A DNA stretch of 60,000 bases from Adiantum capillus-veneris (Eukaryota > Streptophyta > Polypodiopsida > Polypodiales > Pteridaceae). How positions within the stretch are numbered: position 1 is the first letter of the stretch; each line of letters opens with the position of its first letter. The stretch lies in contig CM043944.1 of assembly GCA_014529385.2 (NCBI GenBank), positions 56,245,268-56,305,267 on the forward strand. The letters run 5' to 3'. Below are positions 37,585-50,821 of this stretch, one piece after another. Under the pieces are notes generated by a model. It saw only the letters and a list, made by a program, of their open reading frames with translations, was not told where the DNA came from and ran no database searches. Both the position numbers and the translations under genes were made by a program.

Positions 37585-37945
37585 GTTCCAGTAGGTTAAA
37601 CTGATGTTTGGTTCAGTTTTGAAAAAAATCACCAGTTTTAGCTTTTTCATGCTTTTTATGCTTTTAGGTACTTTTTTGCAAAAAGCAAGGTCAGATCCTT
37701 GATCTACGTGTTCCATGGAAGCTATGGTTCAATTTTATAAAAATCTACTACTTTTGAGTGCTTTTCACACTATTTTTAGCTTTTCATGATTTTTAGTGCT
37801 TTTTAGTGAAAAGCGAATCCGCTTTCTTATTCCAGTGGACGAGAGAAACCCTTGGTTCAATTTTTAAAAATTTTGCTCTTTTTTTTTAATGCTATTTTTA
37901 GCTTTTCGTGCTTTTCTCGGCATTTTTAAAAAGCAATGTGCTTTT
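37585..37945 (+). repeat. Three diverged tandem copies, ~122-bp period
   Basis: Copies begin near 37585, 37709 and 37830 with 'rttccakkgg' or similar, then 'tggttcaattt', 'tttttagctttt', 'gcttttta' and 'aaaagc'. They are rich in AGCTTTT/AAAAGC inverted pairs. Confidence 0.75.
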
Positions 37946-38149
37946 TATGATGACCTAAACATAAAAATATTTATTTTAGTCTCTGTCAAAATGATCACTC
38001 GGAGCAAAAACGAGACCAAACGGGATTTTTACGAGAATTATTTTATAAAAAGTGGTACCGTAAATACGCCAAGGCAGTACGGGAAAGTCTTAATTATGTC
38101 GGGACATTACGATGCGGCATAGTCTAGCTAAGGTTTCCATTAGTTGGCC

Positions 38150-40892
38150 GGATACTGTTCAATTGGTCAATTTTGCTGAAAAAATTGAATGGTAAGTAGG
38201 AAAGCTGACCAGCAAAAGCAAAGGCATGTTTTTAGTAAAGTTGCCAAAAGCAGGAAGCTATTCGTGGGCCTGCTTGGACATCACTCTAGCATGTTGCACT
38301 TGTATATAAATCGTCAGTTACTACTTAGATTTCAGGGCCGTCTATTGCGTCTACTACCGCAAGGCTATACGTATCTGTTATAGGAGCGGTGCAAGCTCTT
38401 TATCACCATCTCCATAAGCTCTTTTCTCTCAAGAAGAAGAAGAACAAGAAGAAGAATGATATTCTCTCTCTACTTGCTTACTATCTCCTCTCTCGTTTCA
38501 CAGTGTACGCGCTCTCTGGAAACTTTCGTGCCAGATACCTCTACATAGGTCTCATCGCCGCTCTCTTGAGGCAAAGCAAGAAGCCTTTTTGACAGGCCCT
38601 AATTCATTTTAAAGCACGGTGAGAAGCTTTAAACTCCATAGTTATCATCATTTCTTAATGTCGTGTTTCTGAGTAATCACCCTCTTAATGATTGTTTTCT
38701 TGTATACTAGTGCATGTATGGATTAACCGAGTATGTATGAAGATTCTCCATGATCATTTCATCATGTTTAACACGTTGATTTATGTACATGATGTATTTA
38801 TGATCATGTGCGTGCATAAAAAGCGATTTTCGTTTCATGTCATAGAGGTTGTAGGAGCACTTTTTTGGTCATAACTCACAAACCGTTATGAATAAACATG
38901 AACCCTTTATATACTAGAGATAAAACACGTCATTTAGAACATTTTCTCTCTTAAGTTTCATGTGACTTTCACACACGAGTTAAGAGATATGGTCAAAAAA
39001 CAACTTGCTGCCCACTGCACAACCAATTTTGCCGACTCCAGGCTCCTTGGAGAGCCACTATATAGATTCACCGGATGGGCAAATCCACATAACCAATTGA
39101 AAATATTGATAAAAATTGATGATAAATGTATTTAGGTCTACGTTATCACCTTGGGAATGCGAGTTATTAATCGTTCCATAACCAGTTTTACCTACACGAT
39201 AATGGTACTACCAAAGGGGAGTACCATATGACGACGTGAGTTAACCGAACCGTTTATGTATGATTTATGATTTTTTTTTGTGAGTTGATTTCAGCTATTA
39301 GATGCCCATAAACTTATGTGAGAGTATATGGTTAGACATCCCAAACCGCATAGGCAGATATAATTAAAGTGGCTTTCTTTTTGGGTTACCATTTGTTGTG
39401 TGAGTACCATAATGGGTGAAGTGATGTGATAGAGTGCTAATCTATAGTTGATCTTGATGCATTTGTTTGAGGTCAAATAATTTCATTTGCATGTTATGCA
39501 TGCTCCCGAAAATGTCAAAAAGTTGTTCTTTGCATATGTGTGAAGTAATGGTTTATGGTTGACTTAAAGGTTGGAGCTGTTTTGCATCATGTTTATGGTG
39601 ATGGAATGTTATCATATGATGTATGGGAACTTATGGATTGATGTGGATGACTCATATGCATGGTTATGATTTCTTTCCACCTTTCTAGGTCAAAACTAAC
39701 GCTATGTGCTAGGGAGATGAAGTGCATATGTGATGCATCAACTTTGCACGGTTGGATGTTGTCAAAATTTGATTTTTATATCAAGATTAGTTGTTGGTCA
39801 GACTCTTTTTATGCATGAAAGGATCGATCATAAGAGTCATGTGTGTATGAACTCCAATTGACTGCAGGGGATATGTCAAACTCCAAGTGTGGGAGTTGTT
39901 TCAGTGTGATTATGATTTGTGGTTAAGGGATGACATTCCCTCATGGATTATGGTTGTGATTTTATGATGGAAGCCAGTGTGGCTTATGGTTTTCTTTCCT
40001 AGATATGGTCATGCTACCGAAATGCGGCTGAAATTTTTACATCCATGTTATGTTCTAAAGTGGTTATGTAGGATTGGTTGTGCCTCACCCAAGTTGGGTG
40101 GAGTGCTCACCCGTGTGATGTGATTGGATTATGGTTTATGGTTTTGGGATTGGATCATGAAGTGATCTAGATGGTTTATGGTAGATGTGTAAGGGTAGAG
40201 ACCTTATACAGTCTAACTACTTGGAAAAGATTGTTTGTGCATATGAAAAGTGCTATTGTGATTGGACTCATGTGCTATGTTTCTCATGGCAGCATCTCTA
40301 CAAAACTAGGATCATCTACATCGCTTAGCCTTAGACTAAAGGGTCGTTGACCTGGAGCTTTGCTGGATCGGGATTGTTGCCTAGCTCTTCTTCTTTTTGT
40401 TAGGCTCATCTACACGGTTAGTGCGTCGTGGATTGAATGACCTGCACGACTAATGTATCGGGGATTTTGCCTTGGCTTTTTCTAAACACCTAGTGATGGG
40501 CATCGAAGACGCATGGCACCTAAACTGGTGTGGTTGGTGTTGATACCCTACCATCTATTGGTACTTGCGATCCTTTCAGAGCTCGTGTTCATGGAGGGAG
40601 GTGAAGCGGCCTCAGCTTATGTCTGGCTCAGGTAGGTTATATGTGTTCTGGCTCGCTTTCGGCAAAGTGAAATTCTCTTTCTATCCGTAGTAGAGCGAAT
40701 GTGGATGGGTGGACCAGTCGATCCCTACACAATGTCCGGTTCTCTGTAGGTTATTTTGTCATAAACTTTTTGATTTTATGATATACTCAGATTTTGTCAT
40801 TACATAAATACATGGTTGCATGTTTCATTTAAACGGGGCATTTAAAGATTGTTTCTTGTCATTTTCTCATGTCTCTGTTTTCACCCTCCACT

Positions 40893-40982
<90 letters not shown>

Positions 40983-41249
40983 TTCAACACGGTGTACGCA
41001 TATATTCACCCTCCACAATGTTATATTTTCTCGAGTATGCTTTCATTCATAACACTCATTCAGAGGTAGCACTAGTCGCTAGGTACCTCTGGATGCAATC
41101 CGGCTCATGGCCTAAACTCCATGCTTGGTCGGGCAGTGATAACTCCTCCCCTATGCAAATGCTTCCGCAACTGTGATGTTTATTAAAAATTGTATAAAGG
41201 TATAGATTGTATATTTTGTGTATAGACCCTCGGGGAGCGATATTTCTCA
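38150..41249 (+). repeat. Presumed 5' LTR region of a Ty3/gypsy-like element (start unresolved)
   Basis: A PBS at 41252 places an LTR end at 41249 (TTTCTCA). A TATATAAAT box near 38302 and pyrimidine-rich leader-like text after it may be the promoter, which would imply a long LTR. No second copy lies in the window to prove the borders, so the start is only a guess. A CT tract (40896-40982) lies inside, flanked by near-copies of 'tcaccctccac'. Confidence 0.4.
40896..40982. repeat. (CT)n microsatellite
   Basis: About 43 CT units. Confidence 0.97.
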
Positions 41250-41251
41250 CT

Positions 41252-41263
41252 TGGTATCAGAGC
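41252..41263 (+). promoter_or_regulatory. Primer binding site (initiator Met type)
   Basis: TGGTATCAGAGC, two bases after a TCTCA end, in the same orientation as the gag remnants downstream. Confidence 0.85.
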
Positions 41264-41513
41264 CTATGCTTAAGGTTATGGGGATAGCCTAAAGCCTAAT
41301 ACTAGTCGGGTTAGTTATGCACCGTCCACACATTCATGCATGCTGTTTGAGAAAGGATATTGTATTCATGATGCATCTATAAGTGACATTGGTCGGTGAT
41401 ACTTGTTTGACTTTTCTTGAGTGAAAGTGTTCAATTTGAGTTATGATGAAGTGGCTGGAGTGTTCAAACAACGGCATTTTAATTTTTTTGAATGTTTGTT
41501 TTGTAGTAAAAAA

Positions 41514-43065
41514 TGGCTCCCAGAGTGATATCTGAATGCTTTAGCCAGGGGAATGAGTTTTTGGCCATAGTGTTAAACAATATGGCAACACGGTTGTCAA
41601 GGAATGAACAAGAACTCTTTTACGTAAAAATCGGGACCAAATTCTTTGGCATGCCGAGAAGCACAACTTGTTAGAAAAGTGTTGATCGTAGTTACCTTAC
41701 CCGTCATGAAGAACTTTTTCGTCAATTATTCATCTATATTGACGATAGTCCAAGAGATTGGTTTGCCAACCTCAGACTACTTCAACTCATAATATGGTTA
41801 GGCCTAGAAGAAATGTTCTACTACTTGGCAATACGCTCCCAAATATTAATTGATTACCAAAGTTTCTAAGAAGCTTGAAGCTCTTGTAATTGTCATAAGA
41901 AAAGAAAAGCTAGAAGATAACTACAGACCACATTGTCACGTGGGAGATCTGAGAGAATAACCTATCATGAGAGTTAAAAGAATATTTAGAGAATTATCTC
42001 CAAGACACCCATAATATTATAATGAAATCTTAAAGATCAAATTTTGATGAATAAAACAAACGTAGACTCAATTTTGGTTCACTTGTGTACTAAGTTTTTT
42101 TCTCCTTGTCTTATTTTTAGATGGATCTTCTTAATTGTCTAGATGAACTCCCAAGTGACATTGCACAAAGGGTCTTTTTCAATTATGCTGTTGGATTTGG
42201 TCTCCATTGGGGAATTGAAGTAGTTTGAGTTTCAAAGGGGACTAGAGATTACCTTGTACCCAACACTTACATAGCATGGGAGTTATATGTTGAAGCTCAG
42301 CATGAACATCAAACACAAGTGCTTGATAGGTTTATGACCAACCCACATCTTTGGGTAAAGGAAAATATCCAAGAAGGCAATGTTAAAATGCAAGGATATG
42401 TTCTTAACCTTAACTTATGTTCTATTTTGGACATACCGAGTCATGAACTCATACTTAGTAAGAAGGTACTTATGCTAAACCATAAGAAAGACCTAGTGAG
42501 TTCAAGAACATAGTGCATGTGGACTCAACGGTGATTGATACATTGATAACGAAGGTACCATGTGCTTAGTTGTGCAGAATCCTTATATTGTGGACAATGG
42601 AGGTTAGCAGGCACCAAGGATAAGGTTGATGTGAATCCAGGAGACAAGCCTCCAAAGCTAGACATTCCAAATTTGAAACTTAGGCGAGTAAATATGTCAA
42701 CTCAAATCAGCATAGATAATACACTTGTGGGTTTGTACAAGTACGGCAATGGAGAGAAAATTCTCTATTGTAAGTTTTATGAGCCCAACATAGAGTAGAA
42801 ATGCTTGTATGTTTTCACATGTGAAGAAGGAAGAGATACCCAAGTGATCCTGCTTGATAAGTATGGCCTAGGGTACTCTGTTATAGACCTCCAAGAATTG
42901 GAAAGATGTAGTACTTTGGAGGTACACTCCATCAGTACTATGCCACTACTAGCACATATAGACCAATTGTCTCAGAGTCGAGGCCAAAAAATGCAAGAGC
43001 GAGTCCTAGTAGAACTAGAGTGGAAAATCCATTCAATCAACCACACCTTTTTGTACCTAGACTGA
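41514..43065 (+). pseudogene. Coding-like block between PBS and gag, unidentified
   Basis: A 53-codon frame starts MAPRV at 41514. After several stops, coding-like text follows at 42121-42513, 42562-42798 and 42805-43065 with only single stops between the pieces. The pieces include a RVFFNYAVGFGLHWGIE start and a CEEGRDTQVILLDKYGLGYSVIDLQEL segment. I recognise no domain. Position between PBS and gag fits the extra ORF1 known from Ogre elements of the Tat lineage, but that is inference from position alone. It could also be an N-terminal gag region. Confidence 0.45.
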
Positions 43066-43345
43066 TGGGATCCTTGAGTTCTAGGTTTTCAATGAGTACA
43101 TATCGGTGCACTGACACTCCCGACACTATCCATACTACAAGAATTCCACACACTATCCATACTATGAGGGTTCCAAAAACCTAGACTGAAGCTAGAGATT
43201 TGTGATGCGATGAGAGAATCACTAAAATGACTCCCATCAAAGTTCCTAATGTTGGGTATGAAGCAAAAGATGTTGTTTTAGGAGAGCCTAGAGTAATGAG
43301 AATGGTAGTTGAAACACGATGGATGCAACCAACTCAAATGGTTGA

Positions 43346-43900
43346 GTGCATGGTCAAAAAGTACAAGTGATCGGGGATCCATACGTGCATGTTTCACTTT
43401 TTAAGCAAGTCTTAAGAGTTGAACAAGTCACGGATTTCCACACTCAATATGAGGGATTTGTGTTAACCTTGGAACGAATAGCATTTACTTTTTTTGAACC
43501 ATTGAATGGCAGAGATTTTCCAAATATCAAGCAACTCTTGTGAGAGTTTGCATAGGAATTCTCTAGAGAAAGAAACAAACACAATACAATTTTTAAAATC
43601 TACACCTTTAAGCAAAAAGAGAACAAAAAGGTAAAAGAAGCTTCACTTTGCTTATAGAAATATATTGAGAGATGTCATGCAAGAGAGTTGCCACAAGACA
43701 AGTGATTATCAATTCTCTTTATAGAGGGCCTGAGAAAAAAAACTCTCAAGAAGAATTTGCACTTTAATGCATGCACCACATTTGACCAGGTCACTAGAGA
43801 AGCGTTGTATCTAGTTGTTGACAATTGTAAAACTTACGAAGAGGTGGACAGTAGCACCACTACCAAGAATGTCCCTTCAACCATCAACAAAACAGAGTTC
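43346..43900 (+). pseudogene. Ty3/gypsy-like gag capsid remnant
   Basis: Reading through stops, the frame shows the spaced pattern of a retrotransposon gag capsid: ALERIAFTFFEPL-like helices, F---F---EFSRERN, a K-KE-S---Y pattern, RCHARELPQDK, FIEGLRKKTLKKNL and CTTFDQVTREAL. Capsid forms the particle in which reverse transcription occurs. At least four in-frame stops make it non-functional. It is followed 550 bp on by zinc knuckles, as expected for gag. Confidence 0.6.
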
Positions 43901-44448
43901 CCCTATTTCAATCACATAAATGTAGATCAATGGTAAAGGAGGTGATCCGCAGGATGAATTAAAACTATAGACATAATCCATATCTACGAGAACAACGACC
44001 ACATGTAGTAAATTTGTGAGAGCATTGAAGTGGAGCGCAATCAAGAAAAAATACACTAACCATGAGACAAATGAGTTCTTTTTCAGCCGAAATTTTGTAA
44101 GATAAAGGCAATGTGGACCTTTAGGGGTGCATCCTTTGCCATCACCACCAAGGTACCAGATATGACCAAACAATGCAACACAAGGTGGGATAAGCCATAG
44201 CCTCTGTTGTGCCAACAACCCCCTTTGCCTCAAGACAATAGAGCTATTGCTAGATATATGTAGCATGTAGAAACACTCACAAGTCAAAAAATTGCCACCA
44301 ACTTCTTATTACAAAGAGCCAGGGAAAACCTACATGGGGGAGCCAGAAGGAGTTGCAAATGCCAATGAAAGTTACTCTTACTGGATAAGCTCAAATAAGT
44401 CTCTAGAACCTTATTACATTTCTCAACCAACAAAAAAATCATTATACT

Positions 44449-44991
44449 ATGGATGGAAACACACTCATGCTCATAGAAAATCAAAACTACAAATATAGAG
44501 GATATCCTCTTTGTTACCAATGGGGGCACCACCAGACGTTCTGCCAAAAGGTCCTTGCTATGAATGTGGAGGTAAGCATTGGGCACAATTTTGTCCACAC
44601 AAGGGTAAGAGAACAAATATATATGGATTCTGTGAGGGTTGCAAAGTGGATCATTTACTTCCTTACTGCCCCAAGAATCCCAAAAAAAAAGGAAAAAGCT
44701 ACAATGAACATCATACCATGTTCAAGTGGATCTAGAACCAAACCGACAATTTCTGTCAATGCAATGACCAGAGCTCAAGCTCTGGTAGCTTCAATAAACA
44801 TGATGGTGGAGGACGAGCAAAAATTTCCAGAACAAAGTGAATTTGAGAGTTTGACAGTCAAGGCTCAAAGAAAATTTTGGAAAGAAAAAAGAGACAACAT
44901 GAAAGCAAAAAGGCTAAGGGAAAAGATAGCCTTGGAGACAGATCTACAACAAACAAGGGATCATCTCAAGCGAGAACAAGAAAACAAATGA
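44449..44991 (+). pseudogene. Gag nucleocapsid zinc knuckles and coiled-coil tail, frameshifted
   Basis: 44511-44735 encodes two CX2CX3HX4C knuckles (CYECGGKHWAQFC and CEGCKVDHLLPYC). These bind nucleic acid in retroelement gag and have H one residue earlier than the usual CX2CX4HX4C. The overlapping frame (44449-44991) holds a third, damaged knuckle before them (CYQWGHHQTFC, second Cys replaced by Trp) and a charged helical tail after them. A frameshift must lie between. The protein is broken but the domain order is clear. Confidence 0.7.
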
Positions 44992-46186
44992 AAAGTTCAG
45001 GGAGTGAAAACATCAGAAACTTTATCAGGTGGTTCCGTCATGATAGAAAAGGCACTTGAACCCTTAGTTGTTGTGCTACAAGCTTATAAGGCGAGACTAA
45101 AGAACAACAAGACTCTAGAACATAGATGGTTTACCAACATCTAAAAATTGAAACAAAGGAGGTTGGAAATGTGCAAACGGCTTAAAGAGACCACACAAGC
45201 CCTTATACAGCCTCAAACTCTAAACATTCCCAGATTCAAAAGGAGGACAAAAGTGGGCACAAAGAAAACAAAACAATGAACTAAGGACACCAAAAAACAA
45301 AACACCATTGGATACAAGGATAGTAGCAAACATGACGGATGTGGCTGAGTCTTAGGAGGTACATCCTATTCCAGAAAAGGAAAAATCATGGCCGCGCCTT
45401 GTGAAAAATGGTCAAAAACCGCAAAGTTGGTAGTGCTTCTTTCAAGCTAGCACCTATGCTAGAAGTCAACGTGGATCATGAGATTTATCCTAGAGATATA
45501 CATTCATTCTATGGAGATGAAGAGCCAAAAGTGTCCATAGAGAGGTTTACCTAGAACATTAAAGACTTTACCTTCTTTCATAGGCAAATATGAGATAGGG
45601 GGGAATAACATAAACCTAAGCTTATTGCAAGATCTAAAACTACATATGTTTAAGAAATTTTGTATATAGTGTACAAAGCATGATTTGTCGCTTAAATTTG
45701 TGCCTTTTTGTTGCTTTTTAATAGGATTTAGCCCTTATCAGGCATAATAACAAGCCATAACGACAAATTTCAACAGATATGACGTTTAGATTGAGAGTAT
45801 GTATATAACTATATATGCAAAACTTTTTGTTGAAATTTTGGCCAAATAATAATAATTTTCAATAATATTATTTCTTTTTTAATATAATAAGGATAAAAAA
45901 ATAAACAAGGCTAGAAAAATCAAAATTAAGTTCTAAAAGCAAACGCAAAATCTACAAAGCAAGAGCTTTGAGCATGTCAAGTTTGGAATGATTTGACACA
46001 AGTCAAAATTTGGACCAACTTATGATAGACCAAAATGACAATGCAAGGGAAATTAAGAATCAATATCCAAACAGTGAGGCATACCATGAAAAATGTGAGC
46101 ACACAAGGTAAGTAAACACTCAACACTTTGGGTAGATCATTCACATATATGCAAAGTTGAGAAGGATAGAGCTCATTTGCATCTTG

Positions 46187-46188
<2 letters not shown>

Positions 46189-46239
<51 letters not shown>
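46189..46239. repeat. (AG)n microsatellite
   Basis: About 25 AG units. Confidence 0.97.
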
Positions 46240-46245
<6 letters not shown>

Positions 46246-46587
46246 GACCTAGAGCTAGCTGCCAATTTTTTACCTCTTACGAACACCTAGAGACCTCTTA
46301 CTACATCAAATTGCACTGATTCAAACCTTAGCCAAGCAAGATCGCTTGTGTATAGTCCATACTGCATAAAAATCATCAAAATAATTGCACGGATCAAATC
46401 CAAGACGGGGATTCTACAAATTTTCAGGGATCCATTGGGGCATCAAACAAGGTCCAAATTCAAAAATACTTCACCGTTCAAGGTTTTGGGATGATCCTAT
46501 GTCCATTTTGTTTCAAACTTGCACAGTGATACCTTCAAGGTGATGCCTAAATGGGCCCAATTTTTCATCTATTTGACAATGTTGGGT

Positions 46588-46720
46588 ACATGGATCATGA
46601 TCCATGTTGGAATACATTTTGTATATGTGATAAGAGCAATGAAAAGGAACTTTTGTGTGGACTTTTTTGCCAAAAAATATCTGATTTGGGTGGTGGGGAC
46701 ACATGGATCGTGATCCATGT
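46588..46720. repeat. Two related 20-bp palindromes
   Basis: ACATGGATCATGATCCATGT at 46588-46607 is a perfect palindrome. 46701-46720 is the same but for GT at the centre, and its flanks GGTGGGGAC/TTCCACCCC extend the pairing. Confidence 0.9.
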
Positions 46721-47496
46721 TCCACCCCCTTTTGGGACTATGTTTGCATGGCCAGATTTTGCCCTTTGTGAGGAACTCACTAGAGTCGGTGCACGAGAGT
46801 TCCCAGCAACCAACTACTCAAGTGCCGGGAGAAATCCCACCCATCTTAAGAAAAACAGTAGAGGAAGTCGACAATCTCATTCGTGAGTTTGAGCTAGAGG
46901 ATCACCTAGAAATGATAAGGCTCCAATTCCTATGCCAAGAGTTGTATCTCAATTGAGGGAATTGGATGCCCCGACGTAAATGAAGAGACAAATGTGGCCA
47001 TCATAGTAAATACCCGACTACGCCAACAAATTGAATGTCTCAAGGGGGATAAGGAGAACCTCCAGGTTGCACTAGAATGTGAAAAAAAATAGGTAGCAAA
47101 TCTTTTTCAAAACCTCCAATATTCAATTTCAGCTAACAGTGAGCTTCTAGTGGAGTAGCAAGAACCAAAAGAAAAGCTAGAAGGAGAGTAGAAAAACTAC
47201 ACCAAGCTATGTGACTTGTATGATGTTATAAAATATACATTGTTGACTCTCCTCACCATGCAATATGTTCTTGCCACATCCTCTACCTCTTAGACTCCAA
47301 TTGCAATCTTAGAGGAAATCAAAGCTTTAAAGGTGGAGCTCGCATAGGAGAAATACCAAAGGCAGATGATAATAGCCAGCCAAATGTCTATACAGAAAAA
47401 AAAGACTAGCTAACTTGATTACATACTGCACCCCCCAAGGATGTACCCAAAAGAGTACCTCAATTCACTTTCCATGAAAGAAACTGGCTGACGTAA

Positions 47497-49442
47497 TGAG
47501 CCAAGCTTTTCCATGCATGGGAACCCCCCATATATTTTTTCTCTTTTACCAAAAATATTTCCTATTATATAAGTTACTTTTGATTTTTCTTCCCTTTTTC
47601 ACAAACGTTTTTGCTTTTATTAAATAAATAAGACTTATGATAATCAATCAAGATGCAAGATGCAGCATAAATAAGTAAGCTTTCTTTGTTGATCTCTCTT
47701 TTGAACTTAAGCATTAAACATATATATTCTAAATTACATTATATATCTTTAGTATTTTCTAATATTTTTTTCATGTATATATATTATTCCACCCTACCAA
47801 ATATTTTATTCACTAGTTTTCATTTTCAAACCTCAACCCCACTTCCAAATTTCAATAATACCTCCATCTAAATGATTGCCAATCTTTCCAACACTCTAGG
47901 TCATCTTTTCATACACATGAAGGAGCTTACACTTGAAGGCAAGATAGAAGTCCACTCAAAGGGGACCACCAAAAGACCTTTGCAGCCACAAATAATACAT
48001 TATTTGGCTGAATTTTTTGTGTAGAGAAGAATCCCGAATCTGAAGAAGTGTTCAACATGAAAGTTCTAGCTCGTGAGCTCAACTTTTAGTTCAATTGTTT
48101 TCATAATTTTTGGAGTTATGAACGCGGAGCTATGATTTTTGTGGTGGACCCCAGTTTTCTCGTGTAATGGTGACACGGGCCATCCCCAGTTTTCTTCCCT
48201 CTAGAATGGCTATGGTTCTACAAGTCTTCAAGCATGATTACAAGAGACAAGTCTCTTTTAATGAGGTCTTGGCAAGTCTAGAGTGATTCTATCACCATTT
48301 TTGGAGGATCTATCCTCATCAAAAACTATCCACCTTCGACAACCTCTCTTATACATTTCTTACCTCTCTCTTCGCTCACTAATAAGCTTATGTCTAGCCA
48401 AAGCTAAACTATTGTAAATATCTCCTATCCTCTACATCCTACCCACATTCTCTCTTCTTTTCTCTCTATTGACTCTAGTATTTTAAATAATGAGGAGACA
48501 AGATGGGAGCCACAGTCACATGCACCCCATTTTCCTAGTCACCAGAGTGGGACACTCACTTCAATTAGAAATATTGCTAAATCCTCTCCTCCTTCCCTAT
48601 ATAAGGAGGCCATGAGAGCTCAGTAGCAAGGGAGGGAAAACACACACACACACACCTATCCATACACACCCTTATGCTACATGCTTGTAGCATGAACCCT
48701 AATCACATAATCACAACACCATCACCGTGCACAAAAGATGAGCACCATACCTCCAGAGTCCACACCACTTGTAATTAAGGGTTGAAGGAACAATTTCAAG
48801 AAGAATAAGGGTGGACACACTCATGATATTCCTCGCCATCAACTCCCATCTCTCCATTATTCCTCCTACGATCTCGTTCCCTTCTCATCTTCTTGCCATA
48901 CGCTACGTATTGTATTCATCTTTTGCAAGCAATCAACACACTCCATCTTGGTGCCATACCTTGTGTCGCTTTGGATACATCTCATTGTGAGTATGGTATA
49001 TGCTTGTTCCTTGCCATTTTTTCTGCTTATGCTAAGGTGTGCGGATTCGCCACCATACACACACACTCTCTCTCCCTCTCATATTCCTATCATCTTGCTA
49101 CTTGCATCTTGAGGTGTGCAGATTCTCCACCTCTTGTATGAGAAGTGAGCATACTCGCATGTTTCCCCTACCTCATTATCTTCCTTACTAACATTCACAA
49201 GTAGCAAGACCATTGTCACTCACTCACCACTCCTCTCACCTTATTCTCTGACCACCCCATTCCACATTTGGGCGTGGATCTTGAAATTGTTTTCCATGGC
49301 ATGTTTCATTGTGTATATGTATGCATCCTAGCCGCATATCTTGCTAGGTGGTGCCCCTATTGTGTACCTCCCATGATGAGGCCATTGTGCATAGTCTTGG
49401 TGTAGAGGCCACCGGTTCTATTTTTTGGATTTTCCTCTCTCA
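47497..49442 (+). repeat. Left LTR of the Tat-like element
   Basis: Begins TGAGCCAAGC, ends TCTCTCA and matches 56389-58339 throughout, with scattered substitutions and small indels. It contains a TATA box, a CA tract near 48640 and a short internal duplication ending 'ccaccatac' and 'ccacctctt' near 49040-49130. Confidence 0.93.
48597..48606 (+). promoter_or_regulatory. TATA box of the left LTR
   Basis: CTATATAAGG, about 1.1 kb into the LTR, conserved at 57482-57491 in the right LTR. The text downstream is unusually well conserved between copies. Confidence 0.7.
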
Positions 49443-49610
49443 TTTGGTTCCCCCACTGAGGAGGGCTCTTGAAACCTTCAGTTTACAAGGGTGACATGTT
49501 TATTTCTCTTCATGGACCAGTGGCTTCTGGAATTCTCTAATTGGACCACTGAAGAGGAGGAGCTTCAAGAAGGTTTGACGCAAGTCATCAAGACACTCTT
49601 GCCAGGGTGT
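49443..49610 (+). other. Leader of the outer element with atypical PBS
   Basis: Two bases after the LTR end comes TGGTTCCCCCACTGAGG. Its TGG start suits a primer binding site but it is not the initiator-Met sequence; I cannot name the tRNA. The leader ends where the antisense insertion begins, at an undetermined point. Confidence 0.35.
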
Positions 49611-50821
49611 TGTATTGTTAGCATAGAAGAGGTGGTAAGACCCTCTTTCCCTACTCAAATTGTTTACATTTCTCATCATCCCCGCTGTGAGCGGGATACA
49701 AACACACAGAAAGCCTCTATAACGACCCGACACACACTCTTGGGAAGATCCACACACACGCTATGGGGCACCACTCGGCTTACACAACACACCTGGCCGA
49801 GACAGGAAACACACCTATGGAGTGAGAGGAGAGAGACTATCCACTTGCCCACTCCACACAGAGACACACACACACACCCAAAAAACTCAGCTCAAAAGAG
49901 GAGAAATTCTGATGTTTAGATACAAATGAGCTTGGTCCAACACCAATGGGCAAATAGCTCACACAAAATGGGTAAAATATACCAGATGCAATCACAAATT
50001 GGAGCAGAAGCTTCGCTCATAGGAGAAACTTACACAGCAAAAATAGCAAAAAACGAGTGAGAAATTTGGCAAAATGGATAGTCCCATCGCGTCCGGAACG
50101 GCCCAAAACCCCAGTTTACAATGTCAAAGTGCTCAAATCCGACCTCGGATGAGCAGTTTACGGCCAAAACAGGCTCCAAAAGCCCCCAAAAACACAGTTG
50201 CGGCTGTTCCTCCTCTCTTCTCCACGTTTTTTCTGGTCTTCTCTCAGTTTTTTCAGTTCCCACACTTAGTTTTATTACTTGGGCACCCTTGGCCTTTTAG
50301 ATGACCTCAAACAGACCCCGAACAGGCCAAAAACTGACATCGCAGTGCATAGTTGTCACCTTTTTGCATCATCCGCACACCTGGCACTCAGTTTTTCCCA
50401 ATAATGCATCCCGCAACCACGTGAAGTAGCCCCAAAAAGTGGTCCTCATGATTACCTTTCTGCATAAGTATCACAAGAAAACACCCACGTCGTGTCCGTA
50501 CTTCTCCGCGTGCAAGTACTGACCCATTCGACGTTCTAACTCCACTAGATGCCATCTGACGCACCTGCTTACCTCATGTCGTCGGCCCGCAGATAGCTTT
50601 CTTGAGAAGTTTTACGCGCTACCAACTCCTCCTTATCATAGAAAAAACACACTGGTACTGGTAATAGTGAAAATCGTTGCACTATGTACACCATGTCCTA
50701 CCTGTACACACGTGGGCCCCACGTAACCACCTAGCTATGGAAATTGAGCAATCCATTATTCGATGCACCATGCATGTGTATGTACATATGCGCAATCCCT
50801 TGCTCCAAAAAACTCCTGACA
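49611..50821 (-). repeat. Presumed 3' LTR of the antisense element
   Basis: On the minus strand, right after the pol end and a purine tract, the text reads TGTCAGGAG, a typical LTR start (complement of 50821 downward). The stretch to about 49611 holds no recognisable protein, as expected of an LTR. Its other end and any second copy were not found, so the left border is approximate. Confidence 0.5.

Larger units (their letters stand above)
45060..47492 (+). other. Decayed downstream part of the gag-bearing element
   Basis: Short coding-like pieces with Lys/Glu-rich, coiled-coil-type composition (for example 46717-46956 with TVEEVDNLIREFELEDHLEMIRLQ) and many stops. There is no protease, RT or integrase. 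It also contains an AG tract (46189-46239) and two long palindromes (46588-46607, 46701-46720). The plus-strand LTR element inserted at its end. Confidence 0.45.

Noticed and set aside
49491-49919. 142-codon plus frame after the left LTR as gag start
   Set aside because: No gag motif; the frame crosses the likely insertion border into the antisense LTR.
50074-50304. 76-codon plus frame in the presumed antisense LTR
   Set aside because: No domain; it overlaps non-coding LTR text and is open by chance.
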